From Hyphomicrobiales bacterium (GTDB lineage: Bacteria; Pseudomonadota; Alphaproteobacteria; Rhizobiales; Rhizobiaceae): a DNA stretch of 64,000 nt. Below, piece by piece: positions 8,745 through 20,584 of the stretch (the stretch's first letter is position 1; each line of letters starts with the position of its first letter). The position numbers and the translations under genes were made by a program. The notes beneath the pieces were generated by a model. The model saw nothing but the letters and a program-made list of their open reading frames with translations, was not told the origin of the DNA and made no database searches. The DNA is taken from positions 186,001 through 250,000 of the forward strand of contig UBXV01000002.1 in NCBI GenBank assembly GCA_900469625.1, written 5' to 3'.

Positions 8745-9953
8745 ATGCTCATTCGCAACCATCACGTCGATTTCGGATCGCCGCTTTTGCCCGAAGACGC
8801 CGAGATTCTCTCGATCCCGGCGGCAGCGGAGGTCGAGCGCATGTTGTCTCGCCGGGACGATCATCGCGAGACGCCGCTTCACTCGCTTCCGGCGCTCGCG
8901 GCCGAACTCGGCGTCGGGGCGCTCTTCGTCAAGGATGAAGGCCACCGCCTCGGGCTCGGCAGCTTCAAGGCGCTTGGCGGATCCTATGCCGTGATCCGGC
9001 TGGTGCTGGAGGCGGCGCGCAAGCGGACCGGCCGCAACGTCGATGTAGACGATCTGGCGCATCCCGACATCAGGGCGGTGGCACGGGAAATGACGTTCGG
9101 CTGCGCAACGGACGGCAATCACGGCCGCTCGGTCGCGATGGGGGCGCAACTGGTCGGCGCGAAGTCGGTGATCTTCGTGCACCAGGGCGTCAGCCGCAAA
9201 CGCATAGAGGCGATCGCGCAATATGGCGCCGAGATCGTCCGGGTCGAGGGAACCTACGACGACTCGGTCGAATTTGCAGCGAAGGTCTGTGGCGAGCGCG
9301 GCTGGACTGTTGTGTCCGACACGTCCTGGCCGGGCTACGAACATATCCCCGGTCTCGTCATGCAGGGCTACACGGCGCTCCTGTGCGAGGCGCTACGGGA
9401 AATGGTCGCGCCGCCGACCCATGTTTTCGTCCAGGCGGGCGTCGGTGGCATTGCGGCGGCAACGGCCGGCCATCTGGCGCTGCGCTACGGCAAGGATCGG
9501 CCCCGCTTCGTCGTCGTCGAACCGGCGCGCGCCGCATGCCTCCTGGAAACGGCCAAGGCCGGGCATCCTGTGAAGGTGGCGCATGGCGAGCCGACCGTCA
9601 TGGCCATGCTCGAATGCTACGAGCCTTCGCTTGTCGCCTGGCGTATTCTTTCGCGTGTCGCCTGCGCCTTCATGACCGTCGACGAGGAGGATGCCGTTTC
9701 CATCATGAACCGTCTGGCGCGCCCGACAGGTGCAGATCCGGCCATCGTCGCCGGCGAGAGCGGTGGCGTTGGTCTCGCCGGCCTAGTCACCGTCGCCGGG
9801 GATGCGAACATGCGTGCCACCCTGGGGCTCGATGCCAGCTCGCGGATCCTGGTGATCAATACGGAGGGCGCCACGGACCCCGAGCGCTATGAGGAACTGG
9901 TCGGTCTGCCAGCCTCGGCTGTCGCCGGCACCTTGAGCGTGGAAAGGGTGTGA
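8745..9953 (+). CDS. dpaL: 2,3-Diaminopropionate ammonia-lyase (PLP enzyme)
   Basis: A 402-residue fold-type II PLP enzyme of the YgeX/DpaL family, which turns 2,3-diaminopropionate into pyruvate and ammonia. The Schiff-base lysine is Lys75 in GLGSFKALGGSYAV. The Asn-containing loop is ATDGNHGRSVAMGAQ (about 123-137), and the phosphate-binding glycine loop is QAGVGGIAAA. ATG 8745 follows GAGGAGATTG. It overlaps or abuts the M20 hydrolase downstream and is divergent from an Lrp-type regulator. A similar set (ygeX, ygeY, hyuA) occurs in E. coli, which supports a shared pathway for an N-substituted diamino acid or hydantoin-type compound. Confidence 0.85.
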   Translation: MLIRNHHVDFGSPLLPEDAEILSIPAAAEVERMLSRRDDHRETPLHSLPALAAELGVGALFVKDEGHRLGLGSFKALGGSYAVIRLVLEAARKRTGRNVDVDDLAHPDIRAVAREMTFGCATDGNHGRSVAMGAQLVGAKSVIFVHQGVSRKRIEAIAQYGAEIVRVEGTYDDSVEFAAKVCGERGWTVVSDTSWPGYEHIPGLVMQGYTALLCEALREMVAPPTHVFVQAGVGGIAAATAGHLALRYGKDRPRFVVVEPARAACLLETAKAGHPVKVAHGEPTVMAMLECYEPSLVAWRILSRVACAFMTVDEEDAVSIMNRLARPTGADPAIVAGESGGVGLAGLVTVAGDANMRATLGLDASSRILVINTEGATDPERYEELVGLPASAVAGTLSVERV

Positions 9954-9958
9954 AACCG

Positions 9959-11134
9959 ATGACAAACGTGGATGTCGAGAGGCTCGTGGCCGAGATGACC
10001 GCATGGCGCCGCGATCTGCACGCCCACCCGGAATTTGGCTTCGAGGAGAAACGCACGGCGGCCTTTGTCGCCGCAAAGCTCCGGGCGTTCGGTCTGGACG
10101 AGGTCGCAGAAAATGTTGGCGGTACCGGCGTCGTCGGCACGCTCAGGCGCGGCGCGGGAAACCGCGCGATAGCGCTGCGCGCCGACATGGACGCGTTGCG
10201 CATAACCGAGCAGGGGACCGCCGCGTATTGCTCCACCCGGCCGGGCACCATGCATGCCTGCGGTCACGACGGTCACACGGCCATGCTGCTCGGGGCGGCC
10301 AAGTTTTTGGCCGAGGAGGGCGGCTTCGATGGCACCGTGCGCTTCATCTTCCAGCCGGCCGAGGAATGGGGCAAGGGCGCGCAAGCCATGCTCGCCGATG
10401 GCCTGATGGAGCGCTTTGCCTTCGACGAGATCTACGGCCTGCACAACATGCCCGGCCTTCCGGTCGGAAAGTTCGAGACGCGTCCGGGCGCGATCATGTC
10501 CGCCGAGGACAATTTCGAAATCACGCTCAGGGGCGTCGGCGGTCACGCGGCCCGGCCGCATGCCGGCAACGAAACGCTGGTCGCTGCCTGCGCCACCGTG
10601 GTCAATCTGCAGACCATCGTTTCGCGCAGGCTGTCGCCCGCCGATATCGCCGTCGTCTCGGTGACGGAAGTGATCACCGACGGCACGCGCAACGCGCTTC
10701 CGGGTCTTGCCCGCATTCTCGGCGATGCCCGCAGCTTTCGGCCCGAGGTAAGCGCCAGGATCGAAGAGCAGATGCGCACGATCGCCAAGGGGACGGCGGA
10801 TGCCTATGGCTGCGCGGTCGAGGTAAACTACACGCGCGAGTTCGTTCCCCTCCAGAATGATCCGGCACTTGTCGACCATGCATTTTCGGCGGCCGGCGTG
10901 GTGTTCGGAGCGGAGAATGTCGGCGTTGCCGCCGAACCGATGACCGGCTCGGAGGATTTCGCGCGGTTTCTCGCCCATGTCCCGGGCTGCTTCGTCTTCA
11001 TCGGCAACGGCACCCAGTCCGCGCCGCTGCACAATCCAACCTACGACTTCAACGACGATGCGCTGATCTTCGGTGCCCGCTTCCATGCGGAAATCGCCCG
11101 GCAGCGGCTGGCGGTTCCGGATGCCGGGCAATGA
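9959..11134 (+). CDS. M20-family amidohydrolase (hippurate/N-acyl amino acid hydrolase type)
   Basis: A 391-residue zinc peptidase-like amidohydrolase. Metal-binding and catalytic motifs are visible: ALRADMDALRI (about 81-91), MHACGHDGHTAMLLGAA (about 98-114), FQPAEEWGKGAQAMLADGLM (about 132-151) and the C-terminal PLHNPTYDFNDD. Family members cleave N-acyl groups from amino acids. I chose ATG 9959 because GGAAAGGG lies ten bases upstream; a GTG at 9950 that overlaps the previous stop is the alternative. It sits between diaminopropionate ammonia-lyase and a carbamoylase, so it may release the free diamino acid from an acylated precursor. Confidence 0.85.
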   Translation: MTNVDVERLVAEMTAWRRDLHAHPEFGFEEKRTAAFVAAKLRAFGLDEVAENVGGTGVVGTLRRGAGNRAIALRADMDALRITEQGTAAYCSTRPGTMHACGHDGHTAMLLGAAKFLAEEGGFDGTVRFIFQPAEEWGKGAQAMLADGLMERFAFDEIYGLHNMPGLPVGKFETRPGAIMSAEDNFEITLRGVGGHAARPHAGNETLVAACATVVNLQTIVSRRLSPADIAVVSVTEVITDGTRNALPGLARILGDARSFRPEVSARIEEQMRTIAKGTADAYGCAVEVNYTREFVPLQNDPALVDHAFSAAGVVFGAENVGVAAEPMTGSEDFARFLAHVPGCFVFIGNGTQSAPLHNPTYDFNDDALIFGARFHAEIARQRLAVPDAGQ

Positions 11135-11177
11135 CCGACGCACTGCAAGCATCCGCATATTCGAAAGCAACGCATAG

Positions 11178-12415
11178 ATGTCTCATTCTTCCATCAACGC
11201 CGGGCGCCTGCTGGCGCATATCGACGAACTCGGCGCCATCGGGCGGGACGATCAGGGCCGGCTGACGCGGCTCGCCGCGTCCGACACCGAAAAGCAGGGG
11301 CGGGATCGCCTTGTTGCATGGCTGGAGGCCGCAGGCCTTGATGTCGTCATCGATCGCATCGGCAATATCTTCGGCCTGTGGCAGAGCGAAGAAAACGCCG
11401 GACAGCCGGCGCTGATGCTCGGTTCGCACATCGATACGGTCATCAATGCCGGTATCTACGATGGCTGCTACGGTGTCCTGGCCGGGCTCGAGGTGATCGA
11501 AACGCTGAGGGAGCAGGGTTTTGCGCCAGCGCGGCCGATCGCCGTCGCCGCCTTTACCAACGAGGAGGGCGTGCGCTACGCGCCCGACATGCTGGGCTCG
11601 CTGGTGCATGTCGGGGGCATTGCCACCGAGGCGGCGCTTGCGACGATTGGCACCGATGGCACGACACTCGGGTCGGAACTGGCGCGCATCGGCTATGCCG
11701 CTGCCGTCGAGCCTGGCGCCTTGAAACCCCATGCCTATGTCGAGTTGCATATCGAACAGGGGCCGGTGCTGGAGCGCGAAGCGACACCGATCGGCGCCGT
11801 CGAAAACCTGCAGGGGATTTCCTGGCAGCGCATCACCATCGACGGCGTCGCAAACCACGCGGGCACCACGCCGATGGTGATGCGTTGCGACGCCGGCCTT
11901 GCGGCGGCCCGCGTCGGCCTGTTCCTGCGTGATCATATCGCGCGGTCGAACGCCCCGAGCGTGGCGACGGTTGGCACCATGCGCTTCGAGCCGGACGCGA
12001 TCAACGTCATCCCTTGCGCGCGGTCTTCACCGTCGACTTGCGCGACCCGGACGAGGAGCGCCTGCAGGCGCTGGAAAATACGCTTGCGGAGGAATTGCGC
12101 AGGATCATTGCGGAGGAAGGCGTGACGGTCACCGTCGAGCGGCTGGCCCGCTTCGAGCCGGTGACATTCGATCGTGCGATCGTCGGGATGATCGAGACGT
12201 CGGCAAGCGCCCGTGGGCTGAAGAGCCGGCGCATGACCTCGGGTGCCGGCCACGACGCCCAGATGATCGCCCGTACTGCGCCGGCGGCGATGATCTTCGT
12301 GCCAAGCCGCGATGGCATCAGCCACAATCCGCGTGAACACACGGCTCCGGCCGATCTCGTCGCCGGCGCCAATGTTTTGCTTGATGTGGTCAGCAAGATT
12401 GCGGGCCGGCCATAG
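11178..12415 (+). pseudogene. N-carbamoyl-L-amino acid hydrolase/allantoate amidohydrolase family, frameshifted
   Basis: A zinc amidase of the M20 subfamily that removes carbamoyl groups from amino acids. Motifs are intact in the first part: LGSHIDTVINAGIYDGCYGV, TNEEGVRYAPDMLGS, HIEQGPVLE and NHAGTTPM. After NVIP near 12010 the frame breaks. The family sequence resumes one frame over (RAVFTVDLRDPDEERLQALE) and runs to the stop at 12413-12415, including SGAGHDAQMIART. A single lost base around 12011-12018 restores a normal protein of about 412 residues. All catalytic motifs are present when the two parts are joined, so this is either a very recent mutation or a sequence error. It is the last gene of the diaminopropionate cluster. 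Confidence 0.8.
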
Positions 12416-12466
12416 GGAGGGCGCGTCACAACTACCGGGCTGTCGAACGTCAAGGCACTCCCACCG

Positions 12467-12495
12467 GTCATCCTCGGGCCAAGCCCGAGCATGAC
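12467..12495. repeat. Rhizobial-type intergenic palindrome, copy 1
   Basis: GTCATCCTCGGGC at 12467-12479 faces GCCCGAGCATGAC at 12483-12495. The same CTCGGG/CCCGAG core appears twice more near 62.3 kb. Such GTCAT...ATGAC palindromes are common between genes in Rhizobiales. Confidence 0.6.
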
Positions 12496-12562
12496 GGAAG
12501 AAGGGTGCGCACCCGTGACAAATAGCGATGCCCGACAAAAATGACCCCTGCTGCCGTCGTCG

Positions 12563-14600
<2,038 letters not shown>

Positions 14601-14764
14601 TGGTGAATGTCTTGAGATAGCCATCGATGAGGACGCGCCGTCAAGCGCTAATCCGGCGGTTGTGCCCTTCGCCTGTTGATCGCGCGCCAGGCCCATTGCT
14701 GTTCGCACGCTCTCTTCGCGCATCTCCTGGCGGAAAAGTGCTGCGCATATTTTCTGGAAATGCC
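14601..14764. other. Gap between thiC leader and dctD: no gene seen
   Basis: No convincing reading frame, hairpin or repeat is visible. The thiC promoter is expected here because the riboswitch begins at 14600 on the minus strand. Confidence 0.4.
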
Positions 14765-16129
14765 TTAGCGACCGGGCTTTTCGGATGCCGGGCGCTCGGC
14801 ATAGTCGGCGCGGTTGATGCCGTGCCGTTGCAGCTTGTCGTAAAAGGTCTTGCGCGGAATGCCGAGTGCCTCGATCGTCGCCTTGACGTCGCCGCGCTGC
14901 GCCCGCAGCACTTCTTTGAGAATCTCCGCCTCGTAGCGCTCCAGCCTTTCGGGCAGGGCAGCAGCGGATGTTGTCGCGCTCGCCGGCGTTTGTCCAAGCG
15001 GGCCCTCGACGCCAAGGGCGACCCGTTCGGCAAAATGCGACAGCTCGCGCACATTGCCGGGCCAGGAATGCGACATCAGGTGATGGCGCACGGCCGGAGA
15101 GACGTCGGGCACCTCGCGCTTGAAGCGCTCTGCCGCGCGCGTCAGGAAATGCGAAAAGAGCAGCGGGATATCGTCCCGGCGCTCGCGCAGCGGCGGGATC
15201 GACAGGGTGACGACGTTCAGGCGGAAATAGAGATCTTCCCGAAAGTCGCCGCGCTGCGCCGGGTCGCCGAGATCGATCTTGGCTGCGGCGATCACGCGGA
15301 TATCGACCGGGCGGACCAAATTGGTGCCGAGCGGCGTGATTTCGCGGGCTTCAAGCACGCGCAGCATCTTCACCTGCGTTGCCGGCGGCATTGCCTCTAT
15401 CTCGTCGAGGAAAAGTGTGCCGCCGCTCGCATGTTCGATACGGCCGATGCGCTTCTTCAAGGCGCCGGTAAAGGCGCCCTGCTCATGGCCGAACAGTTCG
15501 CTCTCGATCACCGTCTCCGGCAGCGCGCCGCAGTTGAGCGCGACGAAGTTGCCGTCGCGGCGCCGGCTCCAATTGTGCAGGAGCGTCGCCACCACTTCCT
15601 TGCCGCTGCCGGTCTCGCCGGCGACGAGCACATCGACGTCGGTGTCGGCGATATGCCGCAAGGTCTGGCGCAGCCGTTCCATGACCGGCGTCTGGCCGAT
15701 CAGCGGCAGGCTTTCGCCGGCCACTTCGGCTGCGCGCTTCAGCGCGCGGTTCTCCATCACCAGCCGGCGTTTTTCGAGCGCGCGCCGCGCGCTCTGTACC
15801 AGCCGGTCGGCGGCGAAGGGCTTGGGGATGAAATCGTAGACGCCGTCCTGCAGGGCCTGCACGGCCATCGGAATGTCGCCGTGGCCCGTGACCAGGATGA
15901 CGGGAAGGTCGCGGTCAAAGCCTGAGACGCGGCGAAACAATGTCAGGCCATCGATCCCCGGCATGCGAATATCGCTGATGACGATGCCGCCGAAGTCGGG
16001 ATCGAGCATGGCGAGCGCTTCCGCCGCACCGGGGAAGTCCGTGACGCCGAGGCCGGCCAGTTCGAGCGTCTGCTTCATTGCCTTGCGGAGGTCGCCGTCG
16101 TCGTCGACAAGGCATACGGATTGCTGCAT
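14765..16129 (-). CDS. dctD: C4-dicarboxylate response regulator DctD (sigma-54 activator)
   Basis: A 454-residue NtrC-type activator. The receiver domain (1-120) has the phospho-acceptor Asp53 in [13 protein letters not shown]. The AAA+ domain (about 145-380) has Walker A GETGSGKE, the sigma-54 contact motif GAFTGA and the sensor segment around [10 protein letters not shown]. The C-terminal Fis-type helix-turn-helix is [20 protein letters not shown] (about 415-434). It starts three bases after the dctB stop on the same strand, so the two form one operon. The target is the divergent dctA gene, which has tandem upstream sites and a textbook -24/-12 promoter. Confidence 0.95.
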   Translation of the reverse strand: MQQSVCLVDDDGDLRKAMKQTLELAGLGVTDFPGAAEALAMLDPDFGGIVISDIRMPGIDGLTLFRRVSGFDRDLPVILVTGHGDIPMAVQALQDGVYDFIPKPFAADRLVQSARRALEKRRLVMENRALKRAAEVAGESLPLIGQTPVMERLRQTLRHIADTDVDVLVAGETGSGKEVVATLLHNWSRRRDGNFVALNCGALPETVIESELFGHEQGAFTGALKKRIGRIEHASGGTLFLDEIEAMPPATQVKMLRVLEAREITPLGTNLVRPVDIRVIAAAKIDLGDPAQRGDFREDLYFRLNVVTLSIPPLRERRDDIPLLFSHFLTRAAERFKREVPDVSPAVRHHLMSHSWPGNVRELSHFAERVALGVEGPLGQTPASATTSAAALPERLERYEAEILKEVLRAQRGDVKATIEALGIPRKTFYDKLQRHGINRADYAERPASEKPGR

Positions 16130-16132
16130 CGC

Positions 16133-17986
16133 TCAGGCCCTCTTCAGTCGCACGGTGAAGACGGTGCCCTCAGGGCCCGTCTCGACGGCAATGTCGCCGC
16201 CGTAGTCGACGACAATTTCCTTGGAGATCGCAAGGCCGAGGCCGAGCCCCTGTTCCTTCGAGGTGTTGAACGGAGTGAACAGGTCTTCAAGGATGTCGGG
16301 ACTGATGCCGGGGCCGTTGTCTGCGACCACAAGCAAGACCGTGTCGGAGGCATCGACCTCGCAACGCACCTGGATTTTCGCGTCCGGCCGATCGCCGAGT
16401 GCCTCTAGCGCATTCTGCAGCAGGTTGATCAGCACCTGTTCCAGACGGATGCGGTTGCCGTGCACGCTGAGGCCGTTCTCCGGCAGATCGACGACGATCG
16501 CGTCCATGCGGCCGGCAAAGCGGCTGCGAAGCAAAAGCTGGGCCCCTTCGATCACCTCGCGCATGGCCGTCGGCTCGGCAACGAAGCGGCCCTTGCGGGC
16601 AAAGCTGCGCAGCTCGTCGGTGATGGTGCCGACCCGCTCGGTCAGGGCTGCGATGCTTTCGAGGTTTTCGACGGCGGTTTGTTTTTGTCCACGGTCGAGG
16701 AACGTGCGGGCGTTGTCGGCATAGGCGCGGATGGTTGCAACCGGCTGGTTGATCTCGTGGGCGACGCCGGCCGCCACCTGGCCGAGGATCGCCAGCCGGT
16801 TCGCTTGGACCAGTTCCTGCTGCACGGCCTGCAATTTTTCGCCGGTGCGCCGGTGGTCGGCGATCTCGGTTTCGAGATGATCGCGGGCGAGGCTCAGATC
16901 CTGCGTGCGCTCGGTCACCCGTCGCTCCAGTTCGTCGCGCGCGGCGCGTTCCTTGTTGGCAGCCAACATCGACGACTGACGGCGGCGAAGCAGAAAGGCG
17001 CCAAGCGCCAGAAGCGGCACAAGGGCGGCCAGCGCCAGCAACCGCGCTTCACGGCTCGCCGCGCTCAGGGCGTCGTCGAGCGGAGCGAGTTGCTCCAGGC
17101 GCCAACTGGTCGAGGGAACCATGGTCTCGACCCTCAGGAACTGCTTCTCGCTGCTCCCGGGCAGGAGCGCCGTCAGCATGCTCGAGCCGTCGCTGGTCGG
17201 CTCGATCCGCCGGAACGGCAGGGGCAGCAGCGAGGCGTCGCCGAACTGCAAGCTGTTGCGGATGGCGGCAAGACGGTCGGCCGGAATGTTGCGGGTGGTC
17301 ATGAACCGCCAGGAGGGGAAGCTGGTGATGAGCACGATGCCACGCCGGTCGGTGACATAGACAGGCTTGCCGGAAGCGAGCCAGTCGGCCTCGACCCCGT
17401 CGAATTCGAGCTTTGCGACGACGACGCCGATCGGGCCGGCGGGCCCGTCGACCCGTCTCGAAATGTAAAGGCCCGGCCTTTTGCTGACGTTGCCCATGGC
17501 GAAATGTTCGGCCTTGCCGTCGCGCATCGCCATGCGGAAATATTCGCGGAAGGCATAATCGTTGCCGACGAAACTGGTGGGCTCGCGCCAATTGCTGGCC
17601 GCAACCGCCACGCCGTCAAGACCGATCGCGTAGATCACCGCCGCGTTGGTATTTTCGGCCAGCGCCTCGAGCTTCTGGTCGAGGCGCTGCAGCGACGGCG
17701 CGGCCCCTTTTTCGAGCGCGGCCTTCACCTCGACGTCGTCGGCCAGAACCAGCGGCAGGGCGCGCTGGCGCTCCAGCACAGCCCGCAGCAGCGAAGCCTT
17801 GAGATTGGCGTCGATGCGGCTCTGGATATCGACCGCCGCCAACGCCTTGTTTCGTCCATACTCGCCGGCGACAAAGAGACCGGCGCTGAGCAGCGCCACC
17901 GCGACCACGGCGAAAATCAGCCAGGAACGGCGCATATTCCGGTCGAGATCTCCGGCTTTCAATGGGGCAGAGGCAGGCATTGTCAT
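16133..17986 (-). CDS. dctB: C4-dicarboxylate sensor histidine kinase DctB
   Basis: A 617-residue membrane kinase. One transmembrane helix is near residues 20-42 and a second near 300-320. Between them is a periplasmic sensor domain of the dCache type that binds C4-dicarboxylates. A coiled-coil linker leads to the HisKA box ([20 protein letters not shown]) and the HATPase domain ([10 protein letters not shown], then [10 protein letters not shown] and [12 protein letters not shown]). I chose the ATG at 17984-17986. Longer frames reach 18046 but would put the two DctD-type sites inside the coding region, and 617 residues is close to known DctB lengths. It forms an operon with dctD and is divergent from dctA. 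Confidence 0.92.
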   Translation of the reverse strand: MTMPASAPLKAGDLDRNMRRSWLIFAVVAVALLSAGLFVAGEYGRNKALAAVDIQSRIDANLKASLLRAVLERQRALPLVLADDVEVKAALEKGAAPSLQRLDQKLEALAENTNAAVIYAIGLDGVAVAASNWREPTSFVGNDYAFREYFRMAMRDGKAEHFAMGNVSKRPGLYISRRVDGPAGPIGVVVAKLEFDGVEADWLASGKPVYVTDRRGIVLITSFPSWRFMTTRNIPADRLAAIRNSLQFGDASLLPLPFRRIEPTSDGSSMLTALLPGSSEKQFLRVETMVPSTSWRLEQLAPLDDALSAASREARLLALAALVPLLALGAFLLRRRQSSMLAANKERAARDELERRVTERTQDLSLARDHLETEIADHRRTGEKLQAVQQELVQANRLAILGQVAAGVAHEINQPVATIRAYADNARTFLDRGQKQTAVENLESIAALTERVGTITDELRSFARKGRFVAEPTAMREVIEGAQLLLRSRFAGRMDAIVVDLPENGLSVHGNRIRLEQVLINLLQNALEALGDRPDAKIQVRCEVDASDTVLLVVADNGPGISPDILEDLFTPFNTSKEQGLGLGLAISKEIVVDYGGDIAVETGPEGTVFTVRLKRA

Positions 17987-17993
17987 GGCGGAA

Positions 17994-18050
17994 TTGTGCA
18001 TTATTCCGCTCATATTTCCATATGCGTTGTGCGGATATCCGCTCAAATTT
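17994..18050 (+). promoter_or_regulatory. Tandem DctD-type upstream activator sites
   Basis: Two 24-base direct repeats at 17994-18017 and 18027-18050 match at 18 of 24 positions, share TTGTGC, CCGCTCA and ATTT, and are offset by 33 bases, about three helical turns. The second contains the palindrome GCGGATATCCGC (18031-18042). Their place upstream of the sigma-54 promoter matches the paired DctD sites known for rhizobial dctA. Confidence 0.8.
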
Positions 18051-18120
18051 TCGTGTGTCCGAACCAGCCATCAATAAAATAGACCGATATTTCAATGGCA
18101 TGATGGTGCGCGCCACGATC

Positions 18121-18136
18121 TGGCACGCCCATTGCA
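18121..18136 (+). promoter_or_regulatory. Sigma-54 (-24/-12) promoter of dctA
   Basis: TGGCACGCCCATTGCA is a perfect match to TGGCACG-N4-TTGCW. Transcription should start near 18148, leaving a leader of about 80 bases before the dctA ATG. Confidence 0.93.
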
Positions 18137-18229
18137 AATGACGTCCTCATGACAGCCCGAGCTGTCGCGCTTCTGAAAATGGCCCGGGAGGCCCGGCACG
18201 ACGCCGGACTGGGCTTAGTGGAGGATATC

Positions 18230-19555
18230 ATGATTATCGACCAATCCGCGGAACCGCGCGGCAAGACACCCTTCTATCGTCATCTCTATGTCCAGGTCCT
18301 GGCGGCGATCGCAGCGGGCATCCTGCTCGGCCATTTCTACCCCGAGATCGGCACGCAGCTGAAGCCGCTTGGCGACGCCTTCATCCGGCTGGTGAAGATG
18401 ATCATCGCGCCCGTCATCTTCCTGACGGTTGCCACCGGCATTGCCGGCATGACCGATCTTGCCAAGGTCGGTCGGGTCGCCGGCAAGGCGATGATCTACT
18501 TTCTGACGTTCTCGACGCTGGCCCTCATCATCGGCCTTATCGTCGCCAATGTGGTGCAGCCGGGTGCAGGCATGCACATCGATCCCGCCTCGCTCGACGT
18601 CAAGGCGGTCACGTCCTACGCCGACAAGGCGCATGAGCAGTCGATCACCGGCTTCCTGATGAACATCATACCGACGACGCTCGTCGGCGCGTTCGCCGAA
18701 GGCGACATCCTGCAGGTGCTGTTCATCTCCGTCCTGTTCGGCCTGGCGCTTGCCATGGTCGGCAAGAAGGCTGAGCCGGTCGTCGACTTCCTGCATGCGC
18801 TGACGCTGCCGATCTTCAAGCTGGTCGCGATCCTGATGAAGGCGGCGCCGATCGGCGCCTTCGGCGCCATGGCGTTCACCATCGGCAAGTACGGCGTCGG
18901 CTCGATCGCCAATCTGGCGATGCTGATCGGCACGTTCTACGTCACCTCGCTGCTCTTCGTCTTCGTCGTGCTCGGCGCGGTCGCCCGTTACAACGGCTTC
19001 TCGATCGTCGCGCTCCTGCGCTACATCAAGGAGGAACTGCTGCTGGTTCTCGGCACGTCGTCCTCGGAAGCGGCGCTTCCGGGTCTGATGAGCAAGATGG
19101 AGAAGGCCGGCTGCAAGCGCTCGGTCGTCGGCCTGGTGATTCCGACCGGTTATTCATTCAACCTCGACGGCACCAACATCTACATGACGCTCGCCGCGCT
19201 CTTCATTGCCCAGGCGACCGACATTCCGCTGTCGCTCGGTGATCAGGTGCTGCTGCTGCTGGTGGCGATGCTGAGCTCCAAGGGCGCTGCCGGCATCACC
19301 GGCGCGGGCTTCATCACGCTTGCCGCTACGCTTTCGGTTGTGCCGGCGGTGCCGGTCGCCGGCATGGCGCTGATCCTCGGCATCGACCGCTTCATGTCGG
19401 AATGCCGGGCGCTGACCAATTTCGTCGGCAATGCGGTTGCGACCATCGTCGTCGCAAAATGGGAAGGCGAACTGGACGAGGCCCAGCTTGCCGCGACCCT
19501 TGGTGGTCGGGCGCTGCCGGAAAGCCCGGTGCAGGGCCTGCAGCCCGCCGAATAG
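18230..19555 (+). CDS. dctA: C4-dicarboxylate:cation symporter DctA
   Basis: A 441-residue DAACS-family carrier for succinate, malate and fumarate, the main carbon supply to rhizobia inside nodules. About eight membrane helices and two re-entrant loops are expected. Signature segments are visible: the serine-rich loop [13 protein letters not shown] (about 279-291), [16 protein letters not shown] (about 305-320), the loop around [14 protein letters not shown] and [20 protein letters not shown] near the end. ATG 18230 follows GTGGAGG; the upstream frame to 18149 overlaps the transcription start and is not coding. It is controlled by DctB/DctD through the sites at 17994-18136, and a terminator follows. 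Confidence 0.97.
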   Translation: MIIDQSAEPRGKTPFYRHLYVQVLAAIAAGILLGHFYPEIGTQLKPLGDAFIRLVKMIIAPVIFLTVATGIAGMTDLAKVGRVAGKAMIYFLTFSTLALIIGLIVANVVQPGAGMHIDPASLDVKAVTSYADKAHEQSITGFLMNIIPTTLVGAFAEGDILQVLFISVLFGLALAMVGKKAEPVVDFLHALTLPIFKLVAILMKAAPIGAFGAMAFTIGKYGVGSIANLAMLIGTFYVTSLLFVFVVLGAVARYNGFSIVALLRYIKEELLLVLGTSSSEAALPGLMSKMEKAGCKRSVVGLVIPTGYSFNLDGTNIYMTLAALFIAQATDIPLSLGDQVLLLLVAMLSSKGAAGITGAGFITLAATLSVVPAVPVAGMALILGIDRFMSECRALTNFVGNAVATIVVAKWEGELDEAQLAATLGGRALPESPVQGLQPAE

Positions 19556-19592
19556 AGCTGCCTCCCAGGGCAAGACCGCATCTCGGTGCGGC

Positions 19593-19635
19593 AAGGCGTG
19601 GCTCACTTTCGGGTGTGCCACGCCTTTTTCGTTTT
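19593..19635 (+). terminator. Rho-independent terminator after dctA
   Basis: AAGGCGTGGC (19593-19602) pairs with GCCACGCCTT (19617-19626), and the stem runs into TTTTTCGTTTT. Confidence 0.9.
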
Positions 19636-19791
19636 AGGATCAGCCGCGTGGTGCTGGTGCGCTACCACGCGGCCGACCGTCGGCAAGACGACGCGGATTG
19701 TCGCAAAACGCATCGGCGTCGAACGCCACAAGGGCGACGAACGCCTCTATGTCGTTTCCGGAATGCTCAAAGTCCGCGTGCACGACACGGC
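19636..19791 (+). other. Possible remnant of a coding sequence between dctA and the WYL regulator
   Basis: The plus-strand frame through about 19665-19810 reads like protein (segments RIVAKRIGVERHKGDERLYV and VSGMLKVRVHDTAYPLWRAG) but has no matching start, and it runs antisense into the regulator gene. It could be a degraded gene end. I do not recognise the family. Confidence 0.2.
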
Positions 19792-20508
19792 CTATCCGTT
19801 GTGGCGGGCCGGCGCCGCGATCGGTGTCCCGGCATTCATGCGGGCGATGAAGTCGCGCAGCATAGGCACGCGCCGGGGTCGGAAACTCTCGTCCGTCGCC
19901 CTCATTTCAGCGATGCGATCGATGCGAAACTTGCGGTAATCCTGGCGCAGGCAACACCAGCCAAGCAGCACAAGAACGTGTTCGAGATAGACGATGCCAA
20001 GCGGTAGCACGCGCCGTTCGCTGTGTTGTCCCCCGGCGTCGACATAGTCGATGACGATGGCCTGCTCCTGCCAGCAGGCTTCGCGTAGCAGGCCGACGTC
20101 GATATCCGGCACGGCCCTCTGCTCGAAACGATGAACCTGCGAGACCGCATGGATGGTCTGCTGCTGCAGCCGGTCGGGCAGGGTGGCCGTGATCTTCGAC
20201 AGTACGGCTGTCGCGGCGCGCGCGAGCTCGGGCTCGCCCATGTGGCGAACTTCGCCGAGCCCGAGCACAAGGGCTTCGATTTCAAGGCGCGTGAAAGTTT
20301 GAGGCGGAAGGGCGATGTCCTCCGTCAGGCGGTAGCCGAAGCCACGCTCGCCGTCGATGACGGCGCCGGCGGCGCGCAGGCTGTCGATATCGCGGTAGAG
20401 CGAGCGCGGCGACACGCCGGTTTCCTCCGCCAGCCGCGCGGCCGTCACCGGCTGTGGCAGGCTGCGTAGCGCCTGGAGAAGACGAAACAGACGATCGCTG
20501 CGTGCCAT
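19792..20508 (-). CDS. YafY/DeoR-type HTH and WYL-domain transcriptional regulator
   Basis: A 238-residue regulator. An N-terminal winged helix-turn-helix (LFRLLQALRSLPQPVTAARL, then ETGVSPRSLYRDIDSLRAAG) is followed by a WYL domain in which the usual motif region reads VIDYVDAGGQHSERRVLPLG and VLVLLGWCCLRQDYRKFRI. WYL domains often bind nucleotides or other small ligands. I chose the ATG at 20506-20508, which begins MARSDRLFRLL, the family's usual start. It is divergent from a glutathione transferase gene with only 76 bases between them, so it probably controls that gene. Confidence 0.85.
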   Translation of the reverse strand: MARSDRLFRLLQALRSLPQPVTAARLAEETGVSPRSLYRDIDSLRAAGAVIDGERGFGYRLTEDIALPPQTFTRLEIEALVLGLGEVRHMGEPELARAATAVLSKITATLPDRLQQQTIHAVSQVHRFEQRAVPDIDVGLLREACWQEQAIVIDYVDAGGQHSERRVLPLGIVYLEHVLVLLGWCCLRQDYRKFRIDRIAEMRATDESFRPRRVPMLRDFIARMNAGTPIAAPARHNG

Positions 20509-20584
20509 GGTCCTACTGACGGAAATTGACAGTTGGCCCCGTTTATAAAGAGGCCAGACAGAAACCGCAATCGAGGTCTTTTCC

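Noticed and set aside
16460-18082. 540-codon plus-strand frame opposite dctB
   Set aside because: It lies over the DctB kinase motifs and the DctD sites; shadow composition.
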